Positions 8,726-18,248 are shown, counted from the first letter of the stretch. The stretch: 64,000 bases of DNA from Candidatus Marinamargulisbacteria bacterium SCGC AG-410-N11 (GCA_003265895.1 QFBS01000001.1:62001-126000); one strand, 5' to 3'. Made by a program: numbers and translations. The notes: generated from the letters alone by a model not told the origin.

Positions 8726-9994
8726 ATGAAAAAAAATATTAAAATTGCATTAGTAAATAACATGAATAATAATTTTTTTTCTTTTCAAAGATACTTATTA
8801 GACAAGGGATTATGCGTAGACCTTATACAAATCGATGATTTGGATGATCATTTTATGCCTAAAGCAGATTCGTTTTTTGAAGATGAATTCAATAACTTTA
8901 TTGATCTTAGAGGGAAATTAGAATTACGTAATATTATTTATAATCCTTTCTTTCCATTATTTAATAAAAAAGCATTGAATATGATTCATGAAACTTTATG
9001 TCATTATGATCTTATTATCGCGTGCGGAAATATATTTTTCTTAACTGCAGCTGGCATTCAAGTAGATATTTATGTTCCTTACGGAAATGACTTTTATCGA
9101 ATATTAGATCCTCCAAAGTTTAAATATAAAGTTCCATTTTTAGATTATTTTAGATTGAAAGGTCAAAAAAAATATTTAGAATTACAAAAAAAAGCTATAA
9201 AACAATCAAGGGTAATTGTTTTAGATGCTGAAATCTTCTTGATACTCAAAAAAGCATTAAATGTATTAAATAGAAAATCATTAAATTTAAAATTCCCAAT
9301 ATTATTTATGGATAAGAAATACAAAAATAAAATAGAAAGGTTTAATCCAATATGGGATAGTTTGTCAAACAAAGATTTTATTTTGTTTAGTCATACAAGA
9401 CAAAATTGGAAAAATAAAAAAAAATTAGGCCAGGCTTATAAAGGCAATGATATAGCAATTAAAGGATTTGCTAAGTTTTTAAAAAATCAAAAAAGATATC
9501 ATAAACCTTGTTTAGTTTTATTTGAATATGGTTTAGATATTGAATATTCTAAAAAATTAATTAAAGAATTAAATATCCAAGATTTTGTTGTTTGGAAAAA
9601 AAAGATGCATCGAAAGCATATATACCAAGGCATAATAAAATCTAATTTGATTATAGATAGCTTTAATACAGAAATGATTTCTTTTGGTGGATGTCCATGG
9701 GAAGCCTTTATTTGTCAAAAACCTATCATAGGAAATGCGATTGTCAAAGGAAAATCAAAAGAATCTGAATATTCTATAATTCATGCAAGAAATGTAAAAG
9801 ATGTATATCAAATCTTACTTGATTATTCAAAAAACGAAGAAAAATATAAGGAAATTGGAAAAAAATCATTTGATTGGTTTCAAAATAATGTAGGATTTAA
9901 AAATATTGATAGATACATGGACTTATTTGAGGTTTTGTTAAGTAATCCCAAAAAAAAGTATGAAGATTTAGTAAATATTTTAAATAAAAAATAA
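8726..9994 (+). CDS. Glycosyltransferase, GT4/GT1-like
   Basis: This 422-residue cytoplasmic protein has two Rossmann-like halves. The N-terminal half runs through VNNMNNNFFSFQRYL and VPYGNDFYRI. The C-terminal half contains IKGFAKFL, CLVLFEYGLDIEYSKKLI, a repeat of hydrophobic strands, and the donor-binding-like segment SFGGCPWEAFICQKPII, comparable to the E-x7-E region of GT4 enzymes. A long Lys/Asn-rich composition reflects the strong AT bias. It is one of several glycosyltransferases in this locus and probably adds one sugar to a lipid-linked glycan. The start directly abuts the deacetylase stop. Donor and linkage cannot be deduced. Confidence 0.7.
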   Translation: MKKNIKIALVNNMNNNFFSFQRYLLDKGLCVDLIQIDDLDDHFMPKADSFFEDEFNNFIDLRGKLELRNIIYNPFFPLFNKKALNMIHETLCHYDLIIACGNIFFLTAAGIQVDIYVPYGNDFYRILDPPKFKYKVPFLDYFRLKGQKKYLELQKKAIKQSRVIVLDAEIFLILKKALNVLNRKSLNLKFPILFMDKKYKNKIERFNPIWDSLSNKDFILFSHTRQNWKNKKKLGQAYKGNDIAIKGFAKFLKNQKRYHKPCLVLFEYGLDIEYSKKLIKELNIQDFVVWKKKMHRKHIYQGIIKSNLIIDSFNTEMISFGGCPWEAFICQKPIIGNAIVKGKSKESEYSIIHARNVKDVYQILLDYSKNEEKYKEIGKKSFDWFQNNVGFKNIDRYMDLFEVLLSNPKKKYEDLVNILNKK

Positions 9995-10041
9995 ATAGGG
10001 GTTTTGATTAAAAAATTAATAAAGTAGGAGTTTTAAATAAT

Positions 10042-10809
10042 ATGATATCTTTTGAAAAAAAAAAATTAATGGAATTTTCTTCTTCTCTTTCTTTTCAAAG
10101 AGATAAAGAGTTTTTTCATCGAGTTTGGAACACTAAATTAGATGTGTATATAAATAGATTAAAGGCAATTGGTTTTTTTGATAAGGATTATGTTTTAGAT
10201 GCAGGATGTGGTTTTGGACAATGGAGTGTTTGTCTTTCTGAACTCAATAAAAAATTAGTATCTATTGAAATTGATTCAGAACGCACTAATGTTTGTAAAA
10301 AGCTATTTGATTATTTAAATTTAAAAAATATTGATTTAATGCAGTCTTCTATAGAAAAGTTGAAATTTAAAAATAATACATTTGATGTGATATTTTGTTA
10401 TGGCGTAATTTTTTTATGTGATTATAAGTCAGCGTTAAAAGAGTTTTATAGAGTTTTAAAACCTAATGGCAAATTATATTTTAGTGGAGCGGGATTGGGT
10501 TGGTATATAGATAATTTAATAAATGATCATCATAATACGAAGGATTTTAATAGTTTTGATATGGCTGTATCTTGTTTGAAAAATACTATTAACTTTATGA
10601 ATGACCTTCCCTTCGATAATAGTAACAATAAACAAACTATAGTGCCATCTATAATTATGAAAAAGTTATGCTCAGAGATTGGATTTCAGAATATAATGTG
10701 TGATGGTGAAGGTTTTATTAATTTAACAAATATGAAAAATGTAAGATCTTTTTTTCCGAAAGAACACTTTGGTATTGAATCTGGATATGAAATATTGTGT
10801 GAAAAATAG
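10042..10809 (+). CDS. Class I SAM-dependent methyltransferase
   Basis: This 255-residue enzyme has the SAM-binding motif I VLDAGCGFGQW at residues 51-61, an acidic motif II (VSIEIDSERT), the post-II segment FDVIFCYGVIFL and the typical FYRVLKPNGKLYFSGAG. It belongs to the Methyltransf_11/25 group and would transfer a methyl group from S-adenosylmethionine, here probably to a sugar. A clear Shine-Dalgarno (TAGGAG) lies about ten bases before the ATG. The 47-base gap before it and its own ribosome site suggest some independence from the preceding operon. A truncated relative of this same gene lies tail-to-tail just downstream on the opposite strand. Confidence 0.82.
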   Translation: MISFEKKKLMEFSSSLSFQRDKEFFHRVWNTKLDVYINRLKAIGFFDKDYVLDAGCGFGQWSVCLSELNKKLVSIEIDSERTNVCKKLFDYLNLKNIDLMQSSIEKLKFKNNTFDVIFCYGVIFLCDYKSALKEFYRVLKPNGKLYFSGAGLGWYIDNLINDHHNTKDFNSFDMAVSCLKNTINFMNDLPFDNSNNKQTIVPSIIMKKLCSEIGFQNIMCDGEGFINLTNMKNVRSFFPKEHFGIESGYEILCEK

Positions 10810-10811
10810 TA

Positions 10812-11087
10812 GGTATTAGTAATTTTAATATCAATAAAATAATTATTTGGAAAAGGTAGATTTTCTATTGATGAATACAAGAAATCTATGTTTTTTGCAT
10901 GATTATTTTGTGCTAGTTTTTTAGCAATAAAGATTCTGTGAATCGATATATCTACTGTGTGAATATTTTCATTTAGTTGAGAAATTGTTGAAGACCATTG
11001 GCCCTTTCCACATCCTGAATCTAAAACGATTTTTTGATTTATTAATACTAAATATTTAAGTCTTTCTATGTATTTATCAGTAGATCT
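10812..11087 (-). pseudogene. Truncated inverted paralogue of a SAM methyltransferase
   Basis: The minus strand of this otherwise empty gap reads, in one frame without stops, KYIERL, KIVLDSGCGKGQWSST and NIDFLYSSIENLPFPNNYF. This lines up closely with residues 35-110 of the intact methyltransferase at 10042-10809 (YINRL, VLDAGCGFGQWSV, NIDLMQSSIEKL). No start codon precedes the homology: a TAA lies just upstream in frame at 11088-11090. The fragment stops being similar where it runs into the end of the intact gene. It is therefore the N-terminal part of a second methyltransferase, inverted and cut off. The rest of the gap (11088-11205) holds only the leader of the next operon. Confidence 0.78.
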
Positions 11088-11205
11088 TTAGTTAAGAAAT
11101 TCATTTTGAATAAAAAGAGTTTAATAGGGTTGAATGTTTTGTTATTTCTTAAGAATTTATAGGAGTATTTAAATATTTATAGTAAAATCTTGTTAAGGAG
11201 AAATA

Positions 11206-11886
11206 ATGAATAAAGTTGATACATTTGAGAATTTTTTGGCAATACAAGGTGGATTTACCTCACCTTTTATATTTGCAATTAATTTAATTTTAGTTGCTCT
11301 TCTTTCATATATCTTAAGTGTTATATATATTCATTATGGCCAAAGTATTTCTAATAGACGATCTTTTTCATATCATTTTGTACTTATTAGTATGTCTACA
11401 ATGATCATTATTTCTATTGTTAAATCATCTTTAGCATTATCTCTGGGATTAGTAGGTGCATTATCTATAGTACGATTTCGTACAGCTATCAAAGAACCTG
11501 AAGAACTATCATATCTGTTTTTTAATATTGCGTTAGGTTTAGGTTTTGGTGCAAATCAAAAATTAGTGACAATTATTGGGTTTGTTTTAGTTTGTTCATA
11601 TATTTTTATAAGAAATTGGAAAAAGAGAGTCGTTAAAGAAGAAAGTTTGATATTAAATATTAGTTTTAGCCCTAAAATTGATATTAGTTTAGAAAAGTTA
11701 GTTAATTTGATTGAACCTTTTTGTAGTCAATTAGAATTAAGGCGATTTGAGTATAATAATAATATTATTGATGCCTCTTTTATATTTGAATCTCCTGATA
11801 CAAGTAAAATAACAAAAATTAAGGAGGTTCTTTTAAAGAAAGATAAATCTGCTCAAATTCAATTATTAAGTTTACAGCATTTATAA
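11206..11886 (+). CDS. DUF4956 family membrane protein
   Basis: This 226-residue protein has about four membrane helices in its first 145 residues, followed by a soluble C-terminal domain of about 80 residues. The stretch SLALSLGLVGALSIVRFRT followed by KEPEELSYLFFNIALGLG is the signature of DUF4956 proteins. Their biochemical role is unknown. They are repeatedly found beside VTC-domain polyphosphate-polymerase-like proteins and CotH proteins, exactly as here. A strong Shine-Dalgarno, AAGGAG, lies five bases before the ATG. The gene appears to start a new transcription unit, since a 396-base gap separates it from the previous intact gene. The CotH gene begins seven bases after its stop. Confidence 0.85.
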   Translation: MNKVDTFENFLAIQGGFTSPFIFAINLILVALLSYILSVIYIHYGQSISNRRSFSYHFVLISMSTMIIISIVKSSLALSLGLVGALSIVRFRTAIKEPEELSYLFFNIALGLGFGANQKLVTIIGFVLVCSYIFIRNWKKRVVKEESLILNISFSPKIDISLEKLVNLIEPFCSQLELRRFEYNNNIIDASFIFESPDTSKITKIKEVLLKKDKSAQIQLLSLQHL

Positions 11887-11893
11887 GCGTAAT

Positions 11894-14536
11894 ATGAAAT
11901 TAAAAAAAAAAAAAAATAGTTGGTATAATTATTTTAAAGAAATTTTTAAAAAAAAAGCTACTTTCTTTTTACTAATCTTTATAACATATAATATTTTTTT
12001 GCTTGTAGCGTTTTCTATTATTATTTATGTAAAATATCCTACTAAATTTGAAAATATTCTTATTAAAACTAATTATTATATTCATGGAACTTATTTGAAA
12101 TTTCGATATTTTTTAAAACCTATATCTGTTCCTCAATTAAGTTTTGATATTAAACATAAAAATTTTCAAAAACTTCGTTTTAAGCGTTACGAAGCTTTAA
12201 ATTCATCGATGTATTATAATAGGAATTATCCACGTTTGATTAAAAAAGATTCAGATTGGGTTCCAGCGAAGCTTAATTATCAAAATAATGATTATAAAAT
12301 AAACTTACGCTTAAAAGGAAGGGCTTCTGATCATTGGCATGGTGAAAATCATTGGTCTTTTAATGTAAAATTAAAAGGTGATGAGACTTTTTTAGGGATG
12401 AAGTACTTTAGTTTGCAACATCCAAAAACCAGAGGTTATTTAAATGAGTGGTTATTACATAAATTTTTAAGGTATAACAACTTAATTTATTTAAGATATG
12501 ACTTTGTAAACTTAAGTATAAACGGTAAAGAAAAGCAGCTTTATGCGTTAGAGGAAGGAATGGGGAAAAGATTATTAGAAAATAATCAACTTAAGGAGGG
12601 GCCCATATTAAAGTTAAATGGGGATCATCATTGGTTTTGGGGAGGCTTTGGTATTATAGATATAGATTATACTAATACTGATATTGTTGCATACAAAAAA
12701 AATAAAATAAAAAAGTCCTCTTTGCTTTCATCACAGTTTTTACAAGCAAGAAATAATTTAGAATTATTTCGGCAAGGTAAGCTAAGTGCTTCAGATATTT
12801 TTGATATTTATTCATTAAGTAGATTTATGGCTATTATAGATTTGTTTGGTCATCATCATGCTAATAGCATAGATAATTTGAAGTTTTATTATAATCCTAT
12901 AACATCAAAACTAGAGCCAATTGGTTATGATAATCAAGCGATTTTATCTTTATCTGTTCAAAATTTATGGGGAAGTAGTAAATATACTATAAATAATGGT
13001 AAATCTAAATGGCGGTTAGATTTATTAAAAGATCGTGAGTTTTTCGCATTATATATAAATGCATTAGAAACTATATCTAAAAAAGAATATTTAGAGCAGT
13101 TTTTTGAAGATATTGAATTTGAACTTGTTCAAAAAGAAATGATTTTGTTATTGAATAGTATGCAGATATCAGAAGTGGGATCAGTAAACTTTAAAAATAT
13201 TTTATTTCAAAATCAAAGGTATATACGTGATGTCTTAATGAAAGATAAAAAAATGATACAAGTTTATTTTTCATCATATAACTCTCAAAAAAATATTCTT
13301 ACTTTAAATGTACTAAATACGTTTAGGTTTCCTATAAAAATAAAAAGATTAACTGGGTTGCCTATTAAATCAGAGTTAACGGAAGTCTTATTGTCGAATT
13401 CGTTAGAGTCTCCTTTTAACTATAAGAAAATAGATATTCAATTAGAGAAAAATATTATATTAGATGATAATATAAAAAATAATTTGAAATTACAGTTTTC
13501 TATTATGGGAGGGAGTAAACTTTTTGAAAGTTCAATTGATACTTGGCCATTTAAAAAAACTGTAGATGATAAAGACATAACGACTAAAATATCTCCAATT
13601 AAAAATTTGCCTTTTTTACAAATTAATGAAAAGTTAAAAGAAATTAATTTTAAAAAAGGTTCGTGGAATCTCAAAAATAACCTTATCATTCCAAAGGGAT
13701 ATACTTTTAAAGTTTTTAGTGATACAAAGATCAATTTATTAAATAACGCTTTTATTTTATCCTATTCACCTTTAAAATTTATTGGGAGTACCAATAAGCC
13801 AGTTAGAATTACTTCAACTGATCAATCAGGGCAGGGGCTTATTGTTTTAAATGCCGAAAAAAGATCAATTCTGAATTATGTTATTTTTGAGGGGTTAAAG
13901 TCTGTTAATCAAGATGATTGGAATTTAACTGGTGTTGTTACATTTTATGAGTCAGATGTTATTATTTCCAATTGTCAATTTATTAACTCAAATGCAGAAG
14001 ATGCGTTAAATGTTGTTAGGTCTAAAGTTAAATTAAATAATTCTGGATTTAAAGATTCACGGTCAGATGCATTTGATGGTGATTTTGTACAAGCAGAAGT
14101 ATCAGATTGTGTGTTTGTAAATAATGGAAATGATGCTGTTGATTTTTCAGGCTCTCAGATTAATATGAAAAAAGTAGAAATTGTTAATGCTGGCGATAAA
14201 GCTATAAGTGCGGGTGAAAATACGGTAGTTTCAGGTGATTCAATATTTATTAAAGATTCTGGTATTGGTATAGCAAGTAAGGACTCATCAAATGTTAAAT
14301 TGGAAAAAGTAAATATGTATAATGTTGATTTAGGGATTACGACTTATCAGAAAAAATCTGAGTTTTCATATGCTACAGTTTCAGTGGACAACTTTAAAGT
14401 TGAAAATGTTAAAAAAAATATTTTGATTGAAAATGGATGTCGGGTTTTTATTGATGGAATTGAAGTTATGGAATTTTCAAATAATGTAAAGAAAGATATG
14501 TACGGAAAAAAATATGGAAAACAAACCATTAAATAA
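11894..14536 (+). CDS. CotH-like kinase-fold protein with C-terminal beta-helix
   Basis: This 880-residue protein has a membrane anchor near residues 20-48 and then a CotH-type region. The CotH region shows LRLKGRASDHW near residue 138, FLGMKYFSLQHPK, a YALEEGMGKRLLE segment near 217 and GYDNQAIL near 345. CotH in Bacillus spore coats is an atypical protein kinase. About residues 620-840 form short repeats (NCQFINSNAEDALNV, GFKDSRSDAFDG, VFVNNGNDAVDFSG) typical of a right-handed parallel beta-helix such as those that bind or cut polysaccharides. It lies between DUF4956 and VTC genes, overlapping the latter by 23 bases. A role in modifying surface protein or polymer outside the inner membrane is likely. 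The substrate is unknown. Confidence 0.78.
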   Translation: MKLKKKKNSWYNYFKEIFKKKATFFLLIFITYNIFLLVAFSIIIYVKYPTKFENILIKTNYYIHGTYLKFRYFLKPISVPQLSFDIKHKNFQKLRFKRYEALNSSMYYNRNYPRLIKKDSDWVPAKLNYQNNDYKINLRLKGRASDHWHGENHWSFNVKLKGDETFLGMKYFSLQHPKTRGYLNEWLLHKFLRYNNLIYLRYDFVNLSINGKEKQLYALEEGMGKRLLENNQLKEGPILKLNGDHHWFWGGFGIIDIDYTNTDIVAYKKNKIKKSSLLSSQFLQARNNLELFRQGKLSASDIFDIYSLSRFMAIIDLFGHHHANSIDNLKFYYNPITSKLEPIGYDNQAILSLSVQNLWGSSKYTINNGKSKWRLDLLKDREFFALYINALETISKKEYLEQFFEDIEFELVQKEMILLLNSMQISEVGSVNFKNILFQNQRYIRDVLMKDKKMIQVYFSSYNSQKNILTLNVLNTFRFPIKIKRLTGLPIKSELTEVLLSNSLESPFNYKKIDIQLEKNIILDDNIKNNLKLQFSIMGGSKLFESSIDTWPFKKTVDDKDITTKISPIKNLPFLQINEKLKEINFKKGSWNLKNNLIIPKGYTFKVFSDTKINLLNNAFILSYSPLKFIGSTNKPVRITSTDQSGQGLIVLNAEKRSILNYVIFEGLKSVNQDDWNLTGVVTFYESDVIISNCQFINSNAEDALNVVRSKVKLNNSGFKDSRSDAFDGDFVQAEVSDCVFVNNGNDAVDFSGSQINMKKVEIVNAGDKAISAGENTVVSGDSIFIKDSGIGIASKDSSNVKLEKVNMYNVDLGITTYQKKSEFSYATVSVDNFKVENVKKNILIENGCRVFIDGIEVMEFSNNVKKDMYGKKYGKQTIK

Positions 14537-15245
14537 AAATAAACTTGACGGAAAACAGGTTTGGAGATATGAACGAAAAATACCAATTATTAATTATGAT
14601 AAGAAACAGTTAGAATTTTTAATTCGTAGAAACTTTTATTCTTTTGTTCCTCACTATCCGGATAGATATATTTACAATATTTATTATGATTCTAATAATT
14701 TTCAATATTTTCATGAAAATCAAGAAGGTCTTTCAAATAGAAAAAAAATAAGGCTTAGATGGTATAATAACAATCAAAAAATTCATAATTCAAAATTAGA
14801 AATTAAATCTAAAAAAGGGATGGTTGGTTCTAAACAAGTATTTCATCTCCCAGATTTTAATATGTTAATCTCATCAAAAAACTTGGTTAATACAAATAGG
14901 AAACTATTGGAAGCAGATTCTCTTCCAAATTGGGTTAAAGAAATGAGTATGTTCCTACAACCTACTTTATTTAACTCCTATAAAAGGCAATACTATATTT
15001 CAAAAGATAAATTATTTCGTATAACGTTAGATACTCAACTGACATTTCAAGATCCATTAGAAAAATATAATGTATCTAAACTTCTATTGCCAAGTAATTT
15101 AATGGTTTTAGAAATAAAGTATTTAGCAGAGAATGATCAAAAAGCTTCTGAAATTATGAACTCTTTTCCCTTTAGAGTAGATAAGTTTTCTAAATATGTA
15201 TTTGGTTTAAATAAAATTCGTATTAAGAATTACGCAACTATATGA
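14514..15245 (+). CDS. VTC-domain protein (polyphosphate polymerase-like)
   Basis: This 243-residue protein shows the VTC tunnel-fold pattern: WRYERKIPI at the start, YIYNIYYDS, KKIRLRWY, SKLEIKSKKG, YKRQYYI, RITLDTQL and MVLEIKYL. These alternating Arg/Lys/Glu strands line the active tunnel of yeast Vtc4, which makes polyphosphate from ATP. Bacterial relatives next to DUF4956 and CotH genes have no established function. No membrane helix is visible, so it would act in the cytoplasm, perhaps against the DUF4956 membrane partner. The start chosen overlaps the CotH gene by 23 bases and leaves a complete domain. Its stop overlaps the following glycosyltransferase start by four bases. Confidence 0.82.
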   Translation: MENKPLNKNKLDGKQVWRYERKIPIINYDKKQLEFLIRRNFYSFVPHYPDRYIYNIYYDSNNFQYFHENQEGLSNRKKIRLRWYNNNQKIHNSKLEIKSKKGMVGSKQVFHLPDFNMLISSKNLVNTNRKLLEADSLPNWVKEMSMFLQPTLFNSYKRQYYISKDKLFRITLDTQLTFQDPLEKYNVSKLLLPSNLMVLEIKYLAENDQKASEIMNSFPFRVDKFSKYVFGLNKIRIKNYATI

Positions 15246-16345
15246 CTAAAATCAAAAATATTATTTTCTATTCAGATATAAGTTCAGTTTTATCTCAAAA
15301 AAGAGCTTTAGCAATTCAGTCATTAGGTTATAACGTATTTTGTATTTCACCGAAGCCAGAAAAAGATATTCCGAACCTTACCATTCATTCTTTAAATGTT
15401 AAGCAATATCCACCTATATTTCGTGAATGTATATTTATTATTTTTTTTATCTTTTATTTTATAAGAATCAAGCCAAAATTTATTCATATTCATTGGGCAG
15501 CTATAGGTTTACAGAGTTTTTTATTGATGTATTTAGCACCTTTAGTTGTGACGGTAATGGGCGGAGATGTTTTAGAGGACCAAGGGCAATTAACGTTTTT
15601 TCGAAAATGGTGTTTAAAGCGATTATTAAATAAAGCTAAGGCTGTTACTGTCAAATCGGAGTTTCTAGCAAAAGAAGTTGAAAAATACGGTGTTTTAAAA
15701 GAAAATATTCACGTAATAAACTGGGGCATAGATTTTGATCTAATTGATAACATTTCAGTAAACCACATTACACAGTCTTCACGATTCAAAGATCAGTTTA
15801 TCCTTTTTTCTCCGCGTCTATGTCAGCCATTATATAATATAGATAAGATTGTTGAATCGTATATTGTGTTTGAAAAACAGTATCCAAATTCTCTATTATT
15901 AATTTCTGAATTTATGGCAGATGCTGACTATCTTCGTGTATTAAAGAAAAAAGTAGCGTCTTCTGGTTTGGGCAAGAAAGTATTGTTTTTAGGCTCTATA
16001 CCTTGGAACGATATGATTGGTTATTATAAAGTATCAGATTGTGTGGTATCTATTCCTAATTCAGATGGATTTCCACAGACTATTATTGAGGCAATGGCTT
16101 GTGGGTGTTTTCCAATTATGGGTAATTTAGATCAATATTCAGAGCATATTACCCATAGTAATTCAGGTTATTTGGTAGATTTAGAAGAGGAAACCTCCTT
16201 ATTAGCTGCATTTAAATGGGTTTATAATCTTTCTAAAGAAAAAAGTGAAATAGTTGAGAAAAATATGAAATATTGTAAAGAAATATTTGATTCTAAAGCA
16301 CAATTAGGTAAGTTGGCTAGAATTTATAATGATATAATAAATTAA
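15242..16345 (+). CDS. Glycosyltransferase family 4-type protein
   Basis: This 367-residue enzyme has a GT-B fold. The N-terminal domain includes FIHIHWAAIGLQS and VTVMGGDVLEDQG. The C-terminal domain includes LFSPRLCQPLYNIDKIVESY, KVLFLGSIPWNDMIGYY and the donor-binding string SDGFPQTIIEAMACGC, the E-x7-E style motif of GT4 retaining glycosyltransferases. One hydrophobic stretch near residues 60-77 suggests membrane association, as is common for enzymes using lipid-linked acceptors. It is translationally coupled to the VTC gene (ATGA overlap) and to the next asparagine-synthetase-type gene (TAATG). This ties the DUF4956-CotH-VTC module to glycan assembly in one operon. Confidence 0.85.
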   Translation: MTKIKNIIFYSDISSVLSQKRALAIQSLGYNVFCISPKPEKDIPNLTIHSLNVKQYPPIFRECIFIIFFIFYFIRIKPKFIHIHWAAIGLQSFLLMYLAPLVVTVMGGDVLEDQGQLTFFRKWCLKRLLNKAKAVTVKSEFLAKEVEKYGVLKENIHVINWGIDFDLIDNISVNHITQSSRFKDQFILFSPRLCQPLYNIDKIVESYIVFEKQYPNSLLLISEFMADADYLRVLKKKVASSGLGKKVLFLGSIPWNDMIGYYKVSDCVVSIPNSDGFPQTIIEAMACGCFPIMGNLDQYSEHITHSNSGYLVDLEEETSLLAAFKWVYNLSKEKSEIVEKNMKYCKEIFDSKAQLGKLARIYNDIIN

Positions 16346-18216
16346 TGTGTGGAATCTTTTCTATATTAAACATTAAAAATAATCCAGTTGAGTCAGATAT
16401 TGTTGAGAAATCACTACAATTAATCGCGCATCGTGGACCAGATGCAGAAGGTGTTTTTTTTGACAGAAATATTGGTCTAGGACATAGACGATTATCAATA
16501 ATTGACTTAGATAAAGCATCTAATCAGCCCTTTAAAGGTTTAGACGGATTGGTTATGACATATAACGGTGAAATCTATAACTACTTGGAACTGCGAGAAG
16601 AGTTAGAGTTGTTAGGATATACATTTAAAACAAAATCAGATACTGAAGTATTATTAGCGAGTTATCATTGTTGGGGAAAAGATTGTTTAAATAAATTTAA
16701 TGGAATGTGGGCGTTTGTAATTTATGATCCCAAGAAAAAGGAATTATTTGCAAGCCGTGACCGATATGGCATCAAACCGTTATATTTTGCAACTATAGGG
16801 GATTATTTTGTGATTACTTCTGAAATTAAGCAATTTACTGTTCTGCCAGGCTGGACGGCTAGTTTAAATGATCTGCGTGCATTGGATTATTTTTATTATG
16901 GTGTAATAGATCATACTTCGGAGACAATGTTTAAAAGTGTTTATCAGTTAAGAGGCGGTGAAGCGTTAACTTATCAGCTAGACCAACACAAGAAGACTGT
17001 GTTTCAATGGTATCATATTAAAGATAAAATAAGTCCTTTTGAGGGTGATGATAAAGATGCTATTTATGAATTCAAACGTTTATTAATAGACTCCGTAGCT
17101 CTACGTTTGCGATCTGATGTTAGTATTGGATCAAGTTTGTCTGGTGGTATAGATAGTTCTAGTATTGTAGGTATTATTGATCGGTTACTATTGAAGGATG
17201 GGGGTAAACGTCATTCGCAATCTATTATTAGTGCTTGTTATGAAGAGTCGAAATATGATGAACGGCGATTTATAGATGCTGTTGTTGATAATAAGATGAT
17301 TAATAGATATGATGTTTTTCCACAAATTGATGATTTGTTTTCAGATGTTGATTCTATGATTTATCAACAAGACGAACCATTTAAATCTCTTAGTACGTAT
17401 GCGAGTTGGAACGTCTATAAAAAAGCTGCTGAAAAAAAGTTGACAGTGATGTTAGATGGACAGGGGCCTGATGAACAATTAGCTGGATATTTGACATCTT
17501 TTTATCCTTTTTTAAGTGGGTTATGCAGTATTTTTACTATGAAATCGTTTTTTTCTGAATTATTCTCAATAAATAAAATACATAATATTTCGGCTTTGAA
17601 TTTAGGTTTTATTAGTCTCGCAACTAAGATATTACCTGTTTTTATGAAATCAGTAATAAAAAATCGATCTTTAAAATTAGGGTATCCTTGGATAAACCCT
17701 AAATATTCTAAGAAATTTTTTCGGGAGAACTCTCTTTCTTTAGTTTTTTATAATAATTTAGAAGATTTTTTATTTAATATGTTTTTTGCGACATCTATAC
17801 CAAATATATTACATATTTTAGATCGGAATAGTATGTCCTATTCGATTGAATCTCGGGTTCCTTTTTTAGATTATCGGTTAGTCGAATTATGTTTTAGTTT
17901 AAATCAAGAATTTAAAATTCAAAATGGTATGACCAAACAAATATTACGCCAGTCTATGTCTGATTTTATACCAGAAATTATACAGAACCGTGTTGATAAA
18001 ATGGGGTTTATTACTCCAGAAGATAAATGGATTAGAACTCACCAAAAAGAGTTTAGAGATATTATATTAACAAATGTTCCTCCATTTATAGATAAAATGA
18101 AACTTGAAAAATGGCTTTCTTTGCATTTGGATTCTGTGTCCATACATGACAATAGGTTATGGAAATTATTATGTTTTCAGAGATGGGCACAGATTTTTAA
18201 TGTTAAATATTCGTAA
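16345..18216 (+). CDS. asnB: Asparagine synthetase-type glutamine amidotransferase, copy 2
   Basis: This 623-residue protein has the same two-domain plan as the copy at 4942-6858: Cys2 in MCGIFSIL, RGPDAEG, TYNGEIYN and RDRYGIKPLYF in the glutaminase domain, and SGGIDS at about residues 266-271 plus DGQGPDEQLAGY in the ATP-pyrophosphatase domain. The two copies differ throughout, so they are not a recent duplication. In glycan loci such enzymes probably amidate uronic acids or attach amino-acid-like groups. Two in one locus suggests two separate amidation steps. It ends the operon, and a decayed gene on the other strand follows. Confidence 0.86.
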   Translation: MCGIFSILNIKNNPVESDIVEKSLQLIAHRGPDAEGVFFDRNIGLGHRRLSIIDLDKASNQPFKGLDGLVMTYNGEIYNYLELREELELLGYTFKTKSDTEVLLASYHCWGKDCLNKFNGMWAFVIYDPKKKELFASRDRYGIKPLYFATIGDYFVITSEIKQFTVLPGWTASLNDLRALDYFYYGVIDHTSETMFKSVYQLRGGEALTYQLDQHKKTVFQWYHIKDKISPFEGDDKDAIYEFKRLLIDSVALRLRSDVSIGSSLSGGIDSSSIVGIIDRLLLKDGGKRHSQSIISACYEESKYDERRFIDAVVDNKMINRYDVFPQIDDLFSDVDSMIYQQDEPFKSLSTYASWNVYKKAAEKKLTVMLDGQGPDEQLAGYLTSFYPFLSGLCSIFTMKSFFSELFSINKIHNISALNLGFISLATKILPVFMKSVIKNRSLKLGYPWINPKYSKKFFRENSLSLVFYNNLEDFLFNMFFATSIPNILHILDRNSMSYSIESRVPFLDYRLVELCFSLNQEFKIQNGMTKQILRQSMSDFIPEIIQNRVDKMGFITPEDKWIRTHQKEFRDIILTNVPPFIDKMKLEKWLSLHLDSVSIHDNRLWKLLCFQRWAQIFNVKYS

Positions 18217-18248
18217 GTAGTCTATAAAAAATGTTTTTTTATTTTAAT

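Noticed and set aside
10686-10880. A 64-codon minus-strand frame overlapping the methyltransferase end
   Set aside because: Its first 20 residues belong to the inverted methyltransferase remnant and the rest is antisense of the intact gene, so it is not a separate gene.
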